From the IMG/VR virus record IMGVR_UViG_3300017917_000784, positions 21,170 to 85,169 of that record: DNA of 64,000 nucleotides; one strand, given 5' to 3'. This document shows, piece by piece, positions 8,971 through 17,728 of the stretch. This stretch comes from a virus. The notes beneath the pieces were generated by a model. That model saw only the letters and a list, made by a program, of their open reading frames with translations, ran no database searches and had not been told where the DNA came from. The stretch's first letter is position 1, and the number at the start of each line of letters is the position of its first letter. Both the position numbers and the translations under genes were made by a program.

Positions 8971-9207
8971 ATGAAACCCGAAGTAGTCAAAATTTTTGAC
9001 GATCTTGAAGCACTGCATAATTTCTGCAGAATCGAACTCCTGCCGTTTGACCCGGCAGATTTGTACAACCGTAGTTCCAAAGTTTGGCGCGATTTCGAAT
9101 ATTCAAAGAAGCCTAAACGTCAGTGGAACAATGACAAGCCGCGATACAACAACGACCGGCCACGTCATAATAAAGAGTTTAATAATAAACCACGCTGGGA
9201 AAGATGA
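8971..9207 (+). CDS. Small basic conserved phage protein
   Basis: 78 aa from ATG 8971 with AAAGGA upstream; a longer frame from 8854 would overlap the previous gene heavily. Residues 1-45 form an ordered segment (VKIFDDLEALHNFCRIELLPFDPADLYN); the tail (from about 48) is strongly basic and made of Lys/Arg/Asn/Pro repeats (DKPRYNNDRPRHNKEF), typical of nucleic acid binding or disorder. I recall small proteins of this design next to the QueD-like gene in cyanophages. Function unknown. Confidence 0.72.
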   Translation: MKPEVVKIFDDLEALHNFCRIELLPFDPADLYNRSSKVWRDFEYSKKPKRQWNNDKPRYNNDRPRHNKEFNNKPRWER

Positions 9208-10319
9208 AAACCATCTACATAGTAGATCTTGAGGCAGTTGAAACTCGCTACACAGCGCAGTGGAAATCTCATCTGCCTAAACACCTGAGAAAGGAAGGGC
9301 ACAATGTTCAAGTTATCTCTGGTCCTGAAGATATTCCTAGTGCAACCACTCCTGGCGCTTTTCTTAATTTTGGTGGCACTAATATCTACAAGTCTAATCA
9401 AGTTGAGCAAATTGGTCGACTATTTTGCTCTGGACGCATTCACGCTGGCGACCACTTTATTTTTACTGATGCTTGGCATCCGGGCATTATAAATTTAAAA
9501 TATATGAGTGAGCTACTGAACATTCCAGTAATCACTCACGGATTATGGCACGCCGGTAGTTATGATCCTCAAGACTTTTTAGGACGTCTTGTTGGAAATA
9601 AACCGTGGGTCAGACATGCTGAGAAATCGTTTTTTTCGGCATTTGATTATAATTACTTTGCCACTTCTTTTCACATCGATATGTTTCATCATAATTTACT
9701 TAACGATGGTCTTATTGAAAATCCTTGGGAAAACGATGATAAGGTAGATATGATCCAATCCGGAAAATATGTACGCACAGGTTGGCCTATGGAATATATG
9801 GAAGATATTCTTACTGCTTATAAAGGCATGAAGAAGCGTAATCTTATATTGTTTCCACATCGTATTGCTCCAGAAAAACAAGTTGAAATTTTCCGTGACT
9901 TAAAAGAACACTTGCCGCAATATGAATTTGTTGTATGTCAGGATCAACAACTGACTAAAAACGAGTATCATAATTTGCTCGGTGAAGCAAAACTAGTTTT
10001 CAGTGCTAACTTACAAGAAACGTTGGGCATATCTTGTTATGAAGGTGCGGTCGTAGATGCTATCCCTATGGTTCCTGACAGACTTAGTTATACAGAAATG
10101 TATTACGATACTTTCAAGTATCCTAGTAAGTGGACTGAGAGTTGGGAAAATTATCAAGGATATCGTCCGTATCTCTGTAAAAAGATTATAGAATATATGG
10201 ACAACTATGATAAGTTCCTTCCTCAGTTGAAAAAACAGACTAAGGACTTAACAGACAACTTTTTTACTGCTAATGGACTCTATCAACAACTCAAGCATAC
10301 CCATAGTATCGATAGATGA
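9204..10319 (+). CDS. GT-B fold glycosyltransferase
   Basis: 371 aa with a two-domain GT-B layout. The N-terminal domain carries ALNFGGTNIY-like and HGLWHAGSYD segments; the C-terminal nucleotide-sugar domain begins near residue 205 with LILFPHRIAPEKQ and has the E-x7-E type donor-binding region in SANLQETLGISCYEGA. It could glucosylate phage DNA, as T4 glucosyltransferases do, or decorate a virion or host glycan; its place beside 7-deazaguanine genes makes the DNA option worth testing. ATGA overlap with the small basic gene before it. Confidence 0.75.
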   Translation: MKTIYIVDLEAVETRYTAQWKSHLPKHLRKEGHNVQVISGPEDIPSATTPGAFLNFGGTNIYKSNQVEQIGRLFCSGRIHAGDHFIFTDAWHPGIINLKYMSELLNIPVITHGLWHAGSYDPQDFLGRLVGNKPWVRHAEKSFFSAFDYNYFATSFHIDMFHHNLLNDGLIENPWENDDKVDMIQSGKYVRTGWPMEYMEDILTAYKGMKKRNLILFPHRIAPEKQVEIFRDLKEHLPQYEFVVCQDQQLTKNEYHNLLGEAKLVFSANLQETLGISCYEGAVVDAIPMVPDRLSYTEMYYDTFKYPSKWTESWENYQGYRPYLCKKIIEYMDNYDKFLPQLKKQTKDLTDNFFTANGLYQQLKHTHSIDR

Positions 10320-10650
10320 TATTCTATCTTCTGATACTATAACGTTGACATCTACTGGAATAGATACAATGTCTAGTGCCAATACTATTACTATTGATCT
10401 TAGTAACTATACTGGTAGTCAACCGTCATACTACGATTCTACTATAGGAAACATAACATTAGGTTCAGGAGATAGTTTTAATTGGAGTATGATTGAAACT
10501 ATCCCGTTTGAAAACGGGTTTCCAGAATGGCAAGATTTTCAAGAAATGTGCAAAGAGTATCCTGGATTAGAAAAAACACTTGAACACTTAAAATCATTTT
10601 ACAAACTTTGTAAAGACGATTGGGAAACAAAGAAGAGAGGCGATGCCTAA
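10273..10650 (+). CDS. Ser/Thr/Asn-rich small phage protein
   Basis: 125 aa (or 93 aa if the ATG at 10369 is used; the first start overlaps the glycosyltransferase by 47 bp). N-terminal two-thirds rich in Ser, Thr, Asn and Ile, likely beta-structured or disordered; the C-terminal 45 residues are helical and charged (FPEWQDFQEMCKEYPGLEKT). The gene at 14635 has a similar plan, low-complexity head plus helical YPxLKK tail, so the two may be paralogs. Function unknown. Confidence 0.6.
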   Translation: MDSINNSSIPIVSIDDILSSDTITLTSTGIDTMSSANTITIDLSNYTGSQPSYYDSTIGNITLGSGDSFNWSMIETIPFENGFPEWQDFQEMCKEYPGLEKTLEHLKSFYKLCKDDWETKKRGDA

Positions 10651-11611
10651 CAGTGATAACGGTACTATCTGTTCAGCATTCTGGCGTCATACTAATTTAC
10701 GAGGCGACGACAGAGTGTTTCCCTGTTGCCGCTTTAAAGAACCTGTAGGAAAGTTTGACGGCGATGTTGTTAAAATTCTTAACAGCGAAGAATATCAAGA
10801 ACTGCGTAGAGCCAGTTTAGCCGGAGAAAAAATTTCTGGCTGTGCCAAATGCTATCATGAAGAAACATTAGGTAAAGAAAGTCTACGACAGCAGTTTAAT
10901 AAGACCTATAATAGAGATAATGTCGAACTAGAATATTTAGAAATTGGTTTTGACAATATATGTAATCTTACCTGCGATGGGTGTTTTGACGAATTTAGCA
11001 ACTCCTGGGCTAAGAAAAATAATCCGGATAAACCAAAAAGAATCTTAACAACAAAATTACATGAAATTAAATCGTTACCTGATACCATAAGAAAAATATT
11101 GTTTTTAGGTGGCGAGCCGTTGATGACTAACCGCCATAAAAAATTACTTAAGATGGTTAAGAATAAACATATGGTATCTGTGACCTACAACACCAATGGA
11201 ACGTTTTTATTAGATTTAGACACTACTGATTTGTTAGACGAATTTAAAAAAGTTGATTTTATTGTTAGCATAGATGCTTATGGTGTTTTAAATAATCATG
11301 TAAGAAACGGAAGTAAGTGGGCAGGAATATTAGAATTTATAGATCAAATAGAGGATCTAGGATTTGATATATCTGTACACACAGTTATTCATAAAAATAA
11401 TTGGTTTGGTCTTGCAGACTTACACAAATTTGTAGATCGTATGAGGTTACCCTGGACTACAAATATATTGACGTATCCCGCTCAGTTAGATATAATCAAC
11501 CTAACAGATCAAGAAAAAAATAATTTTAAAGAAATACTCGATTCTACAGAAATCCCTAACAAGGATTATATTTTGGAACATTTATTCCACAGAAAGGCCG
11601 ATAATGTTTAA
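10643..11611 (+). CDS. Radical SAM protein with N-terminal twitch-type cysteine region
   Basis: Radical SAM enzyme of 322 aa. The 4Fe-4S/SAM motif is Cys107-x3-Cys111-x2-Cys114 (CNLTCDGC), followed by FLGGEPL for SAM binding and SIDAYG in the barrel. Before the barrel is a compact cysteine region (Cys10, Cys28-Cys29, Cys67, Cys70) like the auxiliary cluster of SPASM/twitch proteins but moved to the N-terminus. The same layout recurs at 34560, 43813 and 45985. It overlaps the next gene, a cupin, and starts a five-gene module ending with an amidinotransferase. Substrate unknown. Confidence 0.88.
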   Translation: MPNSDNGTICSAFWRHTNLRGDDRVFPCCRFKEPVGKFDGDVVKILNSEEYQELRRASLAGEKISGCAKCYHEETLGKESLRQQFNKTYNRDNVELEYLEIGFDNICNLTCDGCFDEFSNSWAKKNNPDKPKRILTTKLHEIKSLPDTIRKILFLGGEPLMTNRHKKLLKMVKNKHMVSVTYNTNGTFLLDLDTTDLLDEFKKVDFIVSIDAYGVLNNHVRNGSKWAGILEFIDQIEDLGFDISVHTVIHKNNWFGLADLHKFVDRMRLPWTTNILTYPAQLDIINLTDQEKNNFKEILDSTEIPNKDYILEHLFHRKADNV

Positions 11612-12098
11612 ATGGTTTTTAAATTTTCTAGAAAAAATAGGTCGCAAAAGAATTATTCTAGACAGAGAATCCAGCGAACCGTATTTGGAAAGATATTACC
11701 TATTTCTTAAAGAACGTAAAACTTTTCCATTCAATATATTTGTACACAAGTTTCTTAAGTCAGATCCGGACGATGTACACGATCACCCTTGGCCTTATGC
11801 TACACTAATTCTCAAAGGTGGATACTATGAATGGGTTCCGCAATTTGACAAAGAAGGAAAATTGTCTTGTGAAATTCGCAAATGGCGAGGTCCTGGACAT
11901 TTTCGTATTTGTAGTCCTAACTCCTATCATCGCATCGAGTTAAAGGAAGGCGTTACTGCTTGGACATTGTTCATGCCAGGACCACAGCGTCGTGAGTGGG
12001 GGTTCTTAGTAAATAACCAATGGATACATAATGACCAGTATCTTGAAAACAGGAAACGAATAAATGAAAAATCCGCTGTTGGATACCGACGCTTATAA
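11604..12098 (+). CDS. Cupin-fold protein
   Basis: 164 aa. A single cupin barrel is suggested by the metal-type motif DDVHDHPWPYATLILKGGYYEW and by the later HRIEL and GVTAWTLFMPG strands. An HDH pair plus a later histidine could bind iron or zinc, as in cysteine-dioxygenase-like or isomerase cupins. The first 20 residues are basic and hydrophobic (FKWFLNFLEKIGRK). It overlaps the radical SAM gene by 8 bp and the following oxygenase-like gene by 35 bp. Precise reaction unknown. Confidence 0.68.
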   Translation: MFKWFLNFLEKIGRKRIILDRESSEPYLERYYLFLKERKTFPFNIFVHKFLKSDPDDVHDHPWPYATLILKGGYYEWVPQFDKEGKLSCEIRKWRGPGHFRICSPNSYHRIELKEGVTAWTLFMPGPQRREWGFLVNNQWIHNDQYLENRKRINEKSAVGYRRL

Positions 12099-12666
12099 AA
12101 AATGGCACAAGTACGGTGCCGCACATAACAGAATTCCAGTTACCTGGACAGATGCTGATCTAAACTTCGATTGGCAGTTAACATATCAAACTGATGAAGT
12201 TCCGCCAGGCGACGAGTGGCAAATTTGTTCCACCGATTTAAAAAAACAACAAGAAGCACTTTTTTCCGAATGGGGAATTACTAAGGAAGCCACTACGCAT
12301 TGGATGTCGCTACATCCAGAATTAAATGAAAATCTTTCTAAAATTTTACAAAATTTTAAATTAAAAAACTATCGATACAATTTTCTTAAATTAACTGCCG
12401 GTAGAATGTTACAGTGGCACATCGATGGCTACAGTACTTTTGTAAAATATAACAACATCGAAGCACATCGTTGGAAAGAAATTAAACGTGCTGTAGTCAT
12501 GTTGTCTGATTGGAATTTTGGCCAAGTCATGCAAATAGGTAGACAGGTTATTGCAGAATGGGAAGCCGGGGACGTTTATACATGGATCGGCGATACATGG
12601 CATGGGGCTGCCAATTTTGGTGTAGACGATTTAGTTGTTATGCAAATTACCTATTTAGATGAATAA
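12064..12666 (+). CDS. Fe/2OG-type hydroxylase-like protein (DSBH fold)
   Basis: 200 aa with a C-terminal double-stranded beta-helix: His119-x-Asp121 in LQWHIDGY and a distal His180 in DTWHGAANFG, the 2-His-1-carboxylate iron triad of 2-oxoglutarate oxygenases. The strand MLSDWNFGQVMQIG and the turn AGDVYTW are shared with the proteins at 17201, 31504 and 42436, so these form a paralog group. An arginine or lysine for 2OG binding is not obvious after His180. It precedes a PLP enzyme and an amidinotransferase. Likely a small-molecule hydroxylase; substrate unknown. Confidence 0.7.
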   Translation: MKNPLLDTDAYKKWHKYGAAHNRIPVTWTDADLNFDWQLTYQTDEVPPGDEWQICSTDLKKQQEALFSEWGITKEATTHWMSLHPELNENLSKILQNFKLKNYRYNFLKLTAGRMLQWHIDGYSTFVKYNNIEAHRWKEIKRAVVMLSDWNFGQVMQIGRQVIAEWEAGDVYTWIGDTWHGAANFGVDDLVVMQITYLDE

Positions 12667-13603
12667 TATACAAGTAAAATTCGACCATCGAGATAAACCA
12701 CTGGGCGGTGCGTTTGCTGTTAAGGACCCGGACTTTCTACAGGTTTTAAATGAATACCACCCTAGTTGGAATTATGTGTTTAACAGCAACTACCATACCG
12801 ATGAGTTTTGCGAGCAATATTTAGATTGGATTAAAGCATCTAGACATAGTAATTTTAAAGGCTTAGAAGATTTCCCCCATTATGCCTTTTCTGCAGGCAC
12901 TACAGAATCATTTGATAAATTTTACATGAAAAATCATACTCGAAGATTTAGATGTTTTCGAGGAGAATATTTGTATCATGAATTAGCATGGCGCAACTGT
13001 TGGCCCAATTGGCGTTACATCGAATCCGACGAAATTAGAGTCAACGATGCTGTAGTTATTAGTCTTCCCTTTGCAGACACTGGCGATAAGCATAAGCAGT
13101 ATGAACATTTAATGGAGACCTGTACTCGGTTAGGCGTACCTGTGCTAGTCGACTGTGCATATTTTGGACTTGCTACAGAAGTTGAATTTGATCTCAGTTA
13201 CCCGTGTATTACTGATGTGACATTTAGTCTTAGCAAATACTTTCCTATAGCACATGCTAGAGTTGGTATGAGATTAACAAGAGTTAATGATGACGATCCA
13301 TTGTTTGTTTATCAGTATAGAAGTTATAATAATAAACACGGTGCAGTACTAGGTCAGTATATGATGAATAACTTTGATTGTAATTTTTTAATTGACCGCT
13401 ACAGACAACGTCAAACAGAATTTAGTGAATTTATAAATGTATGCCCTACACGAACCATATTGTTTGCGTTAGGTAGTGACAAGTGGAAAGATTATAATCG
13501 TGGCGGCGAACTTAATAGATTAAGTTTTCACAAATACCTGCATTTAGATACAGAAGAATTTAAAACAATAATAAAGGAAAAATATGGCAATTTGCTCACA
13601 TAA
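12659..13603 (+). CDS. PLP-dependent aminotransferase-like protein (fold type I)
   Basis: 314 aa. Three PLP residues are placed as in fold-type I aminotransferases: Asp165 (VLVDCAYFG; pyridine nitrogen), Lys193 in SLSKYF (Schiff base) and Arg201 (AHARVGMR; phosphate). YAFSAGTTES is the usual glycine-rich PLP phosphate loop. Shorter than class I/II enzymes (about 400 aa), mostly from a reduced C-terminal domain. The gene at 45062 is a paralog. Overlaps the amidinotransferase by 20 bp. Could supply the amine that the amidinotransferase then guanidinylates; this is inference from adjacency. Confidence 0.72.
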   Translation: MNNIQVKFDHRDKPLGGAFAVKDPDFLQVLNEYHPSWNYVFNSNYHTDEFCEQYLDWIKASRHSNFKGLEDFPHYAFSAGTTESFDKFYMKNHTRRFRCFRGEYLYHELAWRNCWPNWRYIESDEIRVNDAVVISLPFADTGDKHKQYEHLMETCTRLGVPVLVDCAYFGLATEVEFDLSYPCITDVTFSLSKYFPIAHARVGMRLTRVNDDDPLFVYQYRSYNNKHGAVLGQYMMNNFDCNFLIDRYRQRQTEFSEFINVCPTRTILFALGSDKWKDYNRGGELNRLSFHKYLHLDTEEFKTIIKEKYGNLLT

Positions 13604-14642
13604 CGATTGGGATCCGTTAGAGGAGATAATAGTAGGTACAGCAGATCACTCAATGTTACCTACTATGAGTAAAGCAGTACAGGCATTTAGTTACGCAGAA
13701 TACACCCTGGAAGAATTGCAAGTACTACAAGGACCACACGATCAACGTATTCGTGACGAAGCAAATGAGGACTTAGAAATTCTAGCAGACACACTTAGAG
13801 GTTTAGGTGTTAAGGTACATAGACCTAAAAGCGTCGATCACGGCAAAGAGTTCAGCAGTCCAGATTGGACTACTACTGGCTGGTATACATTCTGTCCACG
13901 TGATTTGTTGTTGCCACTAGATAACCTAGTGTTAGAAGCCGCAAGTCCTGGCCGTTGCCGTCAATATGAAAGTCGTGCTTACTATGATTATCTATATCAG
14001 CAAGTAGAAGAGGGCGTAGAATGGATCAGTGCTCCTAAGCCCATTCTGCTGGACGACTTATATCAAGTAGAAGACCTAAGCAAGCCTACAGTTAAAAATC
14101 ACGAAATCATTTGGGAAGCACCTAACGTTGTGCGTCTAGGCAAGGACTTGTTATATCAAGTTTCTAACACTGGAACACTTAAAGGTTACCAGTGGATGAA
14201 GAACATTGTCGAAAAGCGTGGTTATAAATTACACCTAGCAGAAGGTTTTTACTTCTTTGCACATTTCGATTCTACAGTTATTCCTTTACGTCCAGGTTTG
14301 GTTATGTTTAATGGTGCAAGATTGCGTGAAGATCATTACCCACAGATTTTCAAAGACTGGGACAAGATTTGGATCACTCCAGATATGATGTATACTGCTC
14401 CTACTGAATTACCTGGCGGAATTCCTCCTTGCAGTCCTTGGATTGGTATGAACATGCTTAGTGTTAATCCTAACCTTGTTATCATCGACAAGGATCAGGA
14501 TGTCATACGCAGAGTGTTAGACAAGCACGGTATTGAAACTATCGGTTTACCACAGCGTCAAGCACGTACAATGAGCGGCGGATTTCATTGCCAAACATTA
14601 GACGTTAAACGTAAAGGAACTTTGGAGAGTTATTTTGACTAA
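13584..14642 (+). CDS. Glycine/inosamine amidinotransferase-like enzyme (copy 1)
   Basis: Member of the guanidino-modifying enzyme superfamily, closest in motif to L-arginine:glycine amidinotransferase and the streptomycin StrB1 type. The catalytic cysteine is Cys336 in GGFHCQTLDVKRKG; the His-Asp partner lies in FFAHFDSTVIPLRPG. N-terminal DPLEEIIVG and CPRDLLL blocks are also family-like. 352 aa is near full length. Expected reaction: transfer of the amidino group of arginine to an amine. Two divergent copies lie at 35743 and 49187. It ends a module of radical SAM, cupin, 2OG oxygenase and PLP enzyme. Confidence 0.88.
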   Translation: MAICSHNDWDPLEEIIVGTADHSMLPTMSKAVQAFSYAEYTLEELQVLQGPHDQRIRDEANEDLEILADTLRGLGVKVHRPKSVDHGKEFSSPDWTTTGWYTFCPRDLLLPLDNLVLEAASPGRCRQYESRAYYDYLYQQVEEGVEWISAPKPILLDDLYQVEDLSKPTVKNHEIIWEAPNVVRLGKDLLYQVSNTGTLKGYQWMKNIVEKRGYKLHLAEGFYFFAHFDSTVIPLRPGLVMFNGARLREDHYPQIFKDWDKIWITPDMMYTAPTELPGGIPPCSPWIGMNMLSVNPNLVIIDKDQDVIRRVLDKHGIETIGLPQRQARTMSGGFHCQTLDVKRKGTLESYFD

Positions 14643-14985
14643 TAATGTTCTGCCAAATAACATAACTGCTATACCGATCAATAACGGTAGTACCAATTAT
14701 ACTATAGCCAATTCAGGATCGACGTGGGGAACGACTGCTGTTAATCCTGTAATGACACTTTGCGAACCAGCAACATTGGATGTCAAAGGTACGCTAGTGT
14801 TAAATGGACAGAATTTGGAAGAACGATTAAAAATTATTGAAGATGTATTGCATATACCTGAAAGAGATGTTAAACTAGAGAAAAAGTATCCTAAACTTAA
14901 AAAAATGTATGACGCCTACATCAGAGAGTTAGCAAAGTATAGAACATTTGAAGCAATTAAAGGAGATAATAATGGAACTACATGA
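14635..14985 (+). CDS. Asn/Thr-rich small phage protein
   Basis: 116 aa, TTG start overlapping the amidinotransferase stop by 8 bp. The head is rich in Asn, Thr and Ser (NNITAIPINNGSTNYTI); a short strand segment (LDVKGTLVLNGQNL) leads to a helical, charged C-terminal half with ERDVKLEKKYPKLKKMYDA. Same overall plan as the protein at 10273. I recall comparable proteins in marine T4-like phages but do not know their role; a virion-associated role is possible. Confidence 0.6.
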   Translation: MTNNVLPNNITAIPINNGSTNYTIANSGSTWGTTAVNPVMTLCEPATLDVKGTLVLNGQNLEERLKIIEDVLHIPERDVKLEKKYPKLKKMYDAYIRELAKYRTFEAIKGDNNGTT

Positions 14986-15202
14986 ATCAGTTGCGCACAC
15001 TTGCAAAGAAATTACAGTTAAAGAACATGAAGGATATCGTGTACGCATGGTGAAACACGAAGTTCTTAATCCGAAAGGGTTGTTTAGCCTTGATATCATT
15101 CAAGAAAGTTTAAAAGACGGTAAAGTTACTAATAGTCAAACATATAACTTCTTTATGACTAAAGATGAATTGCAAACTCTAGCACACGGTTTAACATCAT
15201 GA
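14972..15202 (+). CDS. Small conserved phage protein
   Basis: 76 aa from ATG 14972, chosen for the strong AAAGGAG site just upstream; an earlier in-frame ATG at 14948 is further inside the previous gene. Alternating charged and hydrophobic residues suggest a small alpha/beta domain (EITVKEHEGYRVRMVKHE, YNFFMTKDEL). It ends with an ATGA overlap into the phosphoribosyltransferase. No recognised family. Confidence 0.6.
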   Translation: MELHESVAHTCKEITVKEHEGYRVRMVKHEVLNPKGLFSLDIIQESLKDGKVTNSQTYNFFMTKDELQTLAHGLTS

Positions 15203-15720
15203 AAAAAGTCTACGTTAGTTGGAATGATGTCCAACGTCAAGTTCAAGAACTAATACGTCAAATGTGGAAGGACGGATGGACTCCTGACTATGTAGTAGGC
15301 ATTACTAGAGGTGGTCTAACACCTGCTAACTTAATTAGTCAGTACTTAGGATGTTCTATGGAAACTTTAAAAGTTAGTCTTAGGGATGGATCTGAACAAG
15401 AAAGTAATCTTTGGATGGCCGGTGATGCCTTTGAAGGTAAAAAAATACTAATAGTTGACGATATTAACGATAGCGGTGCTACACTAAGTTGGATTAAAAA
15501 TGACTGGCCTAGTGGACATTTCCCTAATGATGAAAAATGGAATTCCGTCTGGGGAGGAAATGTTCGTGTAGCCTGTTTATATGATAACGAATCCAGTAAA
15601 AGCACACTGGACGTAGACTATGCCGCAGAAACTATTAATAAATTAGAAGACCCTTGTTGGATTGTATTTCCTTGGGAAGAATGGTGGAGACGTTGGAATC
15701 CAGCAGAGGAGCATAGATAG
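15199..15720 (+). CDS. Phosphoribosyltransferase (type I, Gpt/hypoxanthine-like)
   Basis: 173 aa type I PRTase. The PRPP-binding loop is ILIVDDINDSGATL, with the two acidic residues of the motif (Asp-Asp) intact, and the early GITRGG loop matches the pyrophosphate loop of purine PRTases. It probably salvages a base to its nucleotide. In this genome the substrate might be xanthine, guanine or a deazapurine, which would link it to DNA modification; that is inference. The C-terminus is tryptophan-rich (EEWWRRWNPAEEHR). Confidence 0.85.
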   Translation: MKKVYVSWNDVQRQVQELIRQMWKDGWTPDYVVGITRGGLTPANLISQYLGCSMETLKVSLRDGSEQESNLWMAGDAFEGKKILIVDDINDSGATLSWIKNDWPSGHFPNDEKWNSVWGGNVRVACLYDNESSKSTLDVDYAAETINKLEDPCWIVFPWEEWWRRWNPAEEHR

Positions 15721-15721
15721 T

Positions 15722-16099
15722 ATGATTACAGATATAGAACGTGCAATGAACACAGGACGTGCTCCTTGGACTGAACTAGAGTATCAAACAGAATACTTTT
15801 GGGTGTTTTCAGACAAGTATCCAGTAACAGAAGGTCATATGCTGTTTGTTCCAGCAATGGAAAATAAAATCTGTATTATGAAATGCTACGAAGCCGCATA
15901 CGATGTAGGTGAAGATGGTGTGTTGAATCAGTTTTGGGATGGATTCAATGTAGGTCAAAATATTGGTGTTGCGGCTGGTCAAACTGTAATGTATCCACAC
16001 ATACACTTAATACCTAGACGTACAGGAGATATGTCTGACCCCAGGGGCGGGGTTAGACACGTAATACCGGAAAAAGGAAACTATAAGAAAAATGCTTAA
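15722..16099 (+). CDS. HIT-family hydrolase/transferase
   Basis: 125 aa from ATG 15722, preceded by GAGGAG; a longer frame reaches back into the PRTase gene. The histidine triad region reads YPHIHLIPR (HxHx-type, last His of the canonical HxHxH replaced by Pro), after GVAAGQTV, and is followed by a DPRGGVRHVIPEKGNY tail that I associate with phage and marine bacterial HIT proteins. Acts on nucleoside phosphoramidates or dinucleotides in known members; target here unknown. Confidence 0.8.
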   Translation: MITDIERAMNTGRAPWTELEYQTEYFWVFSDKYPVTEGHMLFVPAMENKICIMKCYEAAYDVGEDGVLNQFWDGFNVGQNIGVAAGQTVMYPHIHLIPRRTGDMSDPRGGVRHVIPEKGNYKKNA

Positions 16100-17225
16100 C
16101 GAACTACAAGTCCATTGGGATAATAAAGTTGTTGATTATGATTTAGAAAAATATAATTGGCCTGCATGGGCACTGAGTGTTATACAAGAAGTTGCTCCTC
16201 AAGTAAAAGAACTTGAAACAATGCACGAGGTTCTAACACCAGCAGAAATTGTTAGGGTGGGTCAGCATGTACAAAATGCTTGCAGTCGCAGAGACTTTAT
16301 GGAAAGATTCGACGAGTTTGCGGCAGGTATTGTTCCACAACGTATTAACAATAAGCGTTATATGATTCAACGTCAAGGAACTTTACGTGTTGTTATTCCT
16401 AATCAAGCAAAGGTAGGACGTAGACTTGCGTTTCATCAAGGTATTTTTGTAGGTAATGGCAGAGGTTGCCGTACTATTTGGACTCCATTTACTCGTGCAG
16501 AAAAAACCAATACTATGTGGATGTTGGACCTAGACATCAGCAGAGAAATTACTAAACGTGTGCTCGCTGAAAAATGGAGTTTAGAAAAGTTTGAAGAAGA
16601 AAGTTTAAAACACGCATGGCCAGTTACGCTAAGTCCAGGTCAAAGTCATTTATTTTTCCAAGAGCATATTCATGGTAATGTAAACAACGATGAAGGATAT
16701 ACTCGTGTTAGTTTAGATATGCGTATCCTAATCGAAGGCGAAGAGTGGGGACGTAGACTTCCTGGTGGATTTATGCGTTTACCTGGTGACTACGAAGTTA
16801 CAGAAACTATGGATTATACTGGTAAAAGTTTTATCACGTATGCTGGGTGGAATAGTAAGTTTAGTAAAGACATTCCGTTACCTATGCAACGTGCAATTAT
16901 AGAGCCATATTGTCAAAAGAACAAGATTGCTTATACAAGTTATGAATTTGAAAACGAACATATGGATTGGCAGCCTGGTTTAGAGTATTACATTAAAGAA
17001 CGTCCGGACGGTATTGTTTTGTGCAGTATGTACAGTCTAACTGATGACATTCAACGTCGAAGTGAAATTTTAAATTTGGCTTTAGATTTAGGAGTTGAAT
17101 TACACTTTGCTAACGAACTTACCAGTCTTAAAACTAAAAAAGATTTAGAAAAAATTGAAACTTATCTAAATTTTGCAGTTCCTAAAAAGGGACTACAAGT
17201 ATGGGAAGAAGGTTGGCCGGGTTGA
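16092..17225 (+). CDS. Fusion: PhyH-like 2OG-Fe(II) oxygenase + LIC12192-type sporadic carbohydrate cluster domain
   Basis: 377 aa in two parts. Residues about 40-215 resemble the 2OG-Fe(II) oxygenase of 'sporadic carbohydrate clusters': LAFHQGIFVGNGRGCRTIWTP with His115, then FFQEHIHGN (His192/His194) and an Arg205 on the last strand. Residues about 247-366 resemble the small LIC12192-family protein of the same clusters (AGWNSKF, QRAIIEPYCQKNKI, DGIVLCSMYSL, LHFANE). In bacteria I know these as separate neighbouring genes of surface-glycan loci; here they are one chain. It probably modifies a sugar. Next gene overlaps by 25 bp. Confidence 0.72.
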   Translation: MLNELQVHWDNKVVDYDLEKYNWPAWALSVIQEVAPQVKELETMHEVLTPAEIVRVGQHVQNACSRRDFMERFDEFAAGIVPQRINNKRYMIQRQGTLRVVIPNQAKVGRRLAFHQGIFVGNGRGCRTIWTPFTRAEKTNTMWMLDLDISREITKRVLAEKWSLEKFEEESLKHAWPVTLSPGQSHLFFQEHIHGNVNNDEGYTRVSLDMRILIEGEEWGRRLPGGFMRLPGDYEVTETMDYTGKSFITYAGWNSKFSKDIPLPMQRAIIEPYCQKNKIAYTSYEFENEHMDWQPGLEYYIKERPDGIVLCSMYSLTDDIQRRSEILNLALDLGVELHFANELTSLKTKKDLEKIETYLNFAVPKKGLQVWEEGWPG

Positions 17226-17728
17226 AAACACAAGGGCACTTGACACCTTATTGGACAAAGGAATCTATTAGCCAGATTCCTTTTGTTACACCTCCAAATC
17301 CTAATATTGGATTTGATCTTGTTGATGATCAAGATCAAATAAGATACAACGGATTAATCACTGCTGATAGGGTAACTGAATTACCGGAAGTTTTAAAATC
17401 GGATTTATTAGAAAAAGAATTTGATTGGTTAGAAAATAAAATTTATGCTGTACATAGAATGAACCCCGGAACCCTTTTGCCTATACACAGAGATTTATAT
17501 AGATATTTTAAAACTAACAATAACATTGATAACATAAACGATATCATTAGAGTAATAGTTTTTTTAGATAGTTGGCACAGCGGTCAACTATTAGAAATAA
17601 ACGATACTATGGTTGTAAATTGGCAAGCGGGTGACTGGTATATGTGGAGAGGCGGTGATGCACATCTTGCGGCTAATCTGGGTCATCAAAATAGATATAC
17701 TTTACAGATTACAGGAACTTTAAAGTGA
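17201..17728 (+). CDS. Fe/2OG-type hydroxylase-like protein (DSBH fold)
   Basis: 175 aa, or 168 if the TTG at 17222 that overlaps the previous stop is used. The iron triad is His96-x-Asp98 (LLPIHRDLYRYF) and His155 (GGDAHLAANLG), with Arg165 on the following strand as a likely 2OG ligand (NRYTLQITG). It is clearly paralogous to the protein at 31504, sharing nearly the same blocks in the same spacing, and more distantly to 12064. Probably hydroxylates a small molecule, sugar or peptide side chain. Confidence 0.75.
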   Translation: MGRRLAGLKTQGHLTPYWTKESISQIPFVTPPNPNIGFDLVDDQDQIRYNGLITADRVTELPEVLKSDLLEKEFDWLENKIYAVHRMNPGTLLPIHRDLYRYFKTNNNIDNINDIIRVIVFLDSWHSGQLLEINDTMVVNWQAGDWYMWRGGDAHLAANLGHQNRYTLQITGTLK

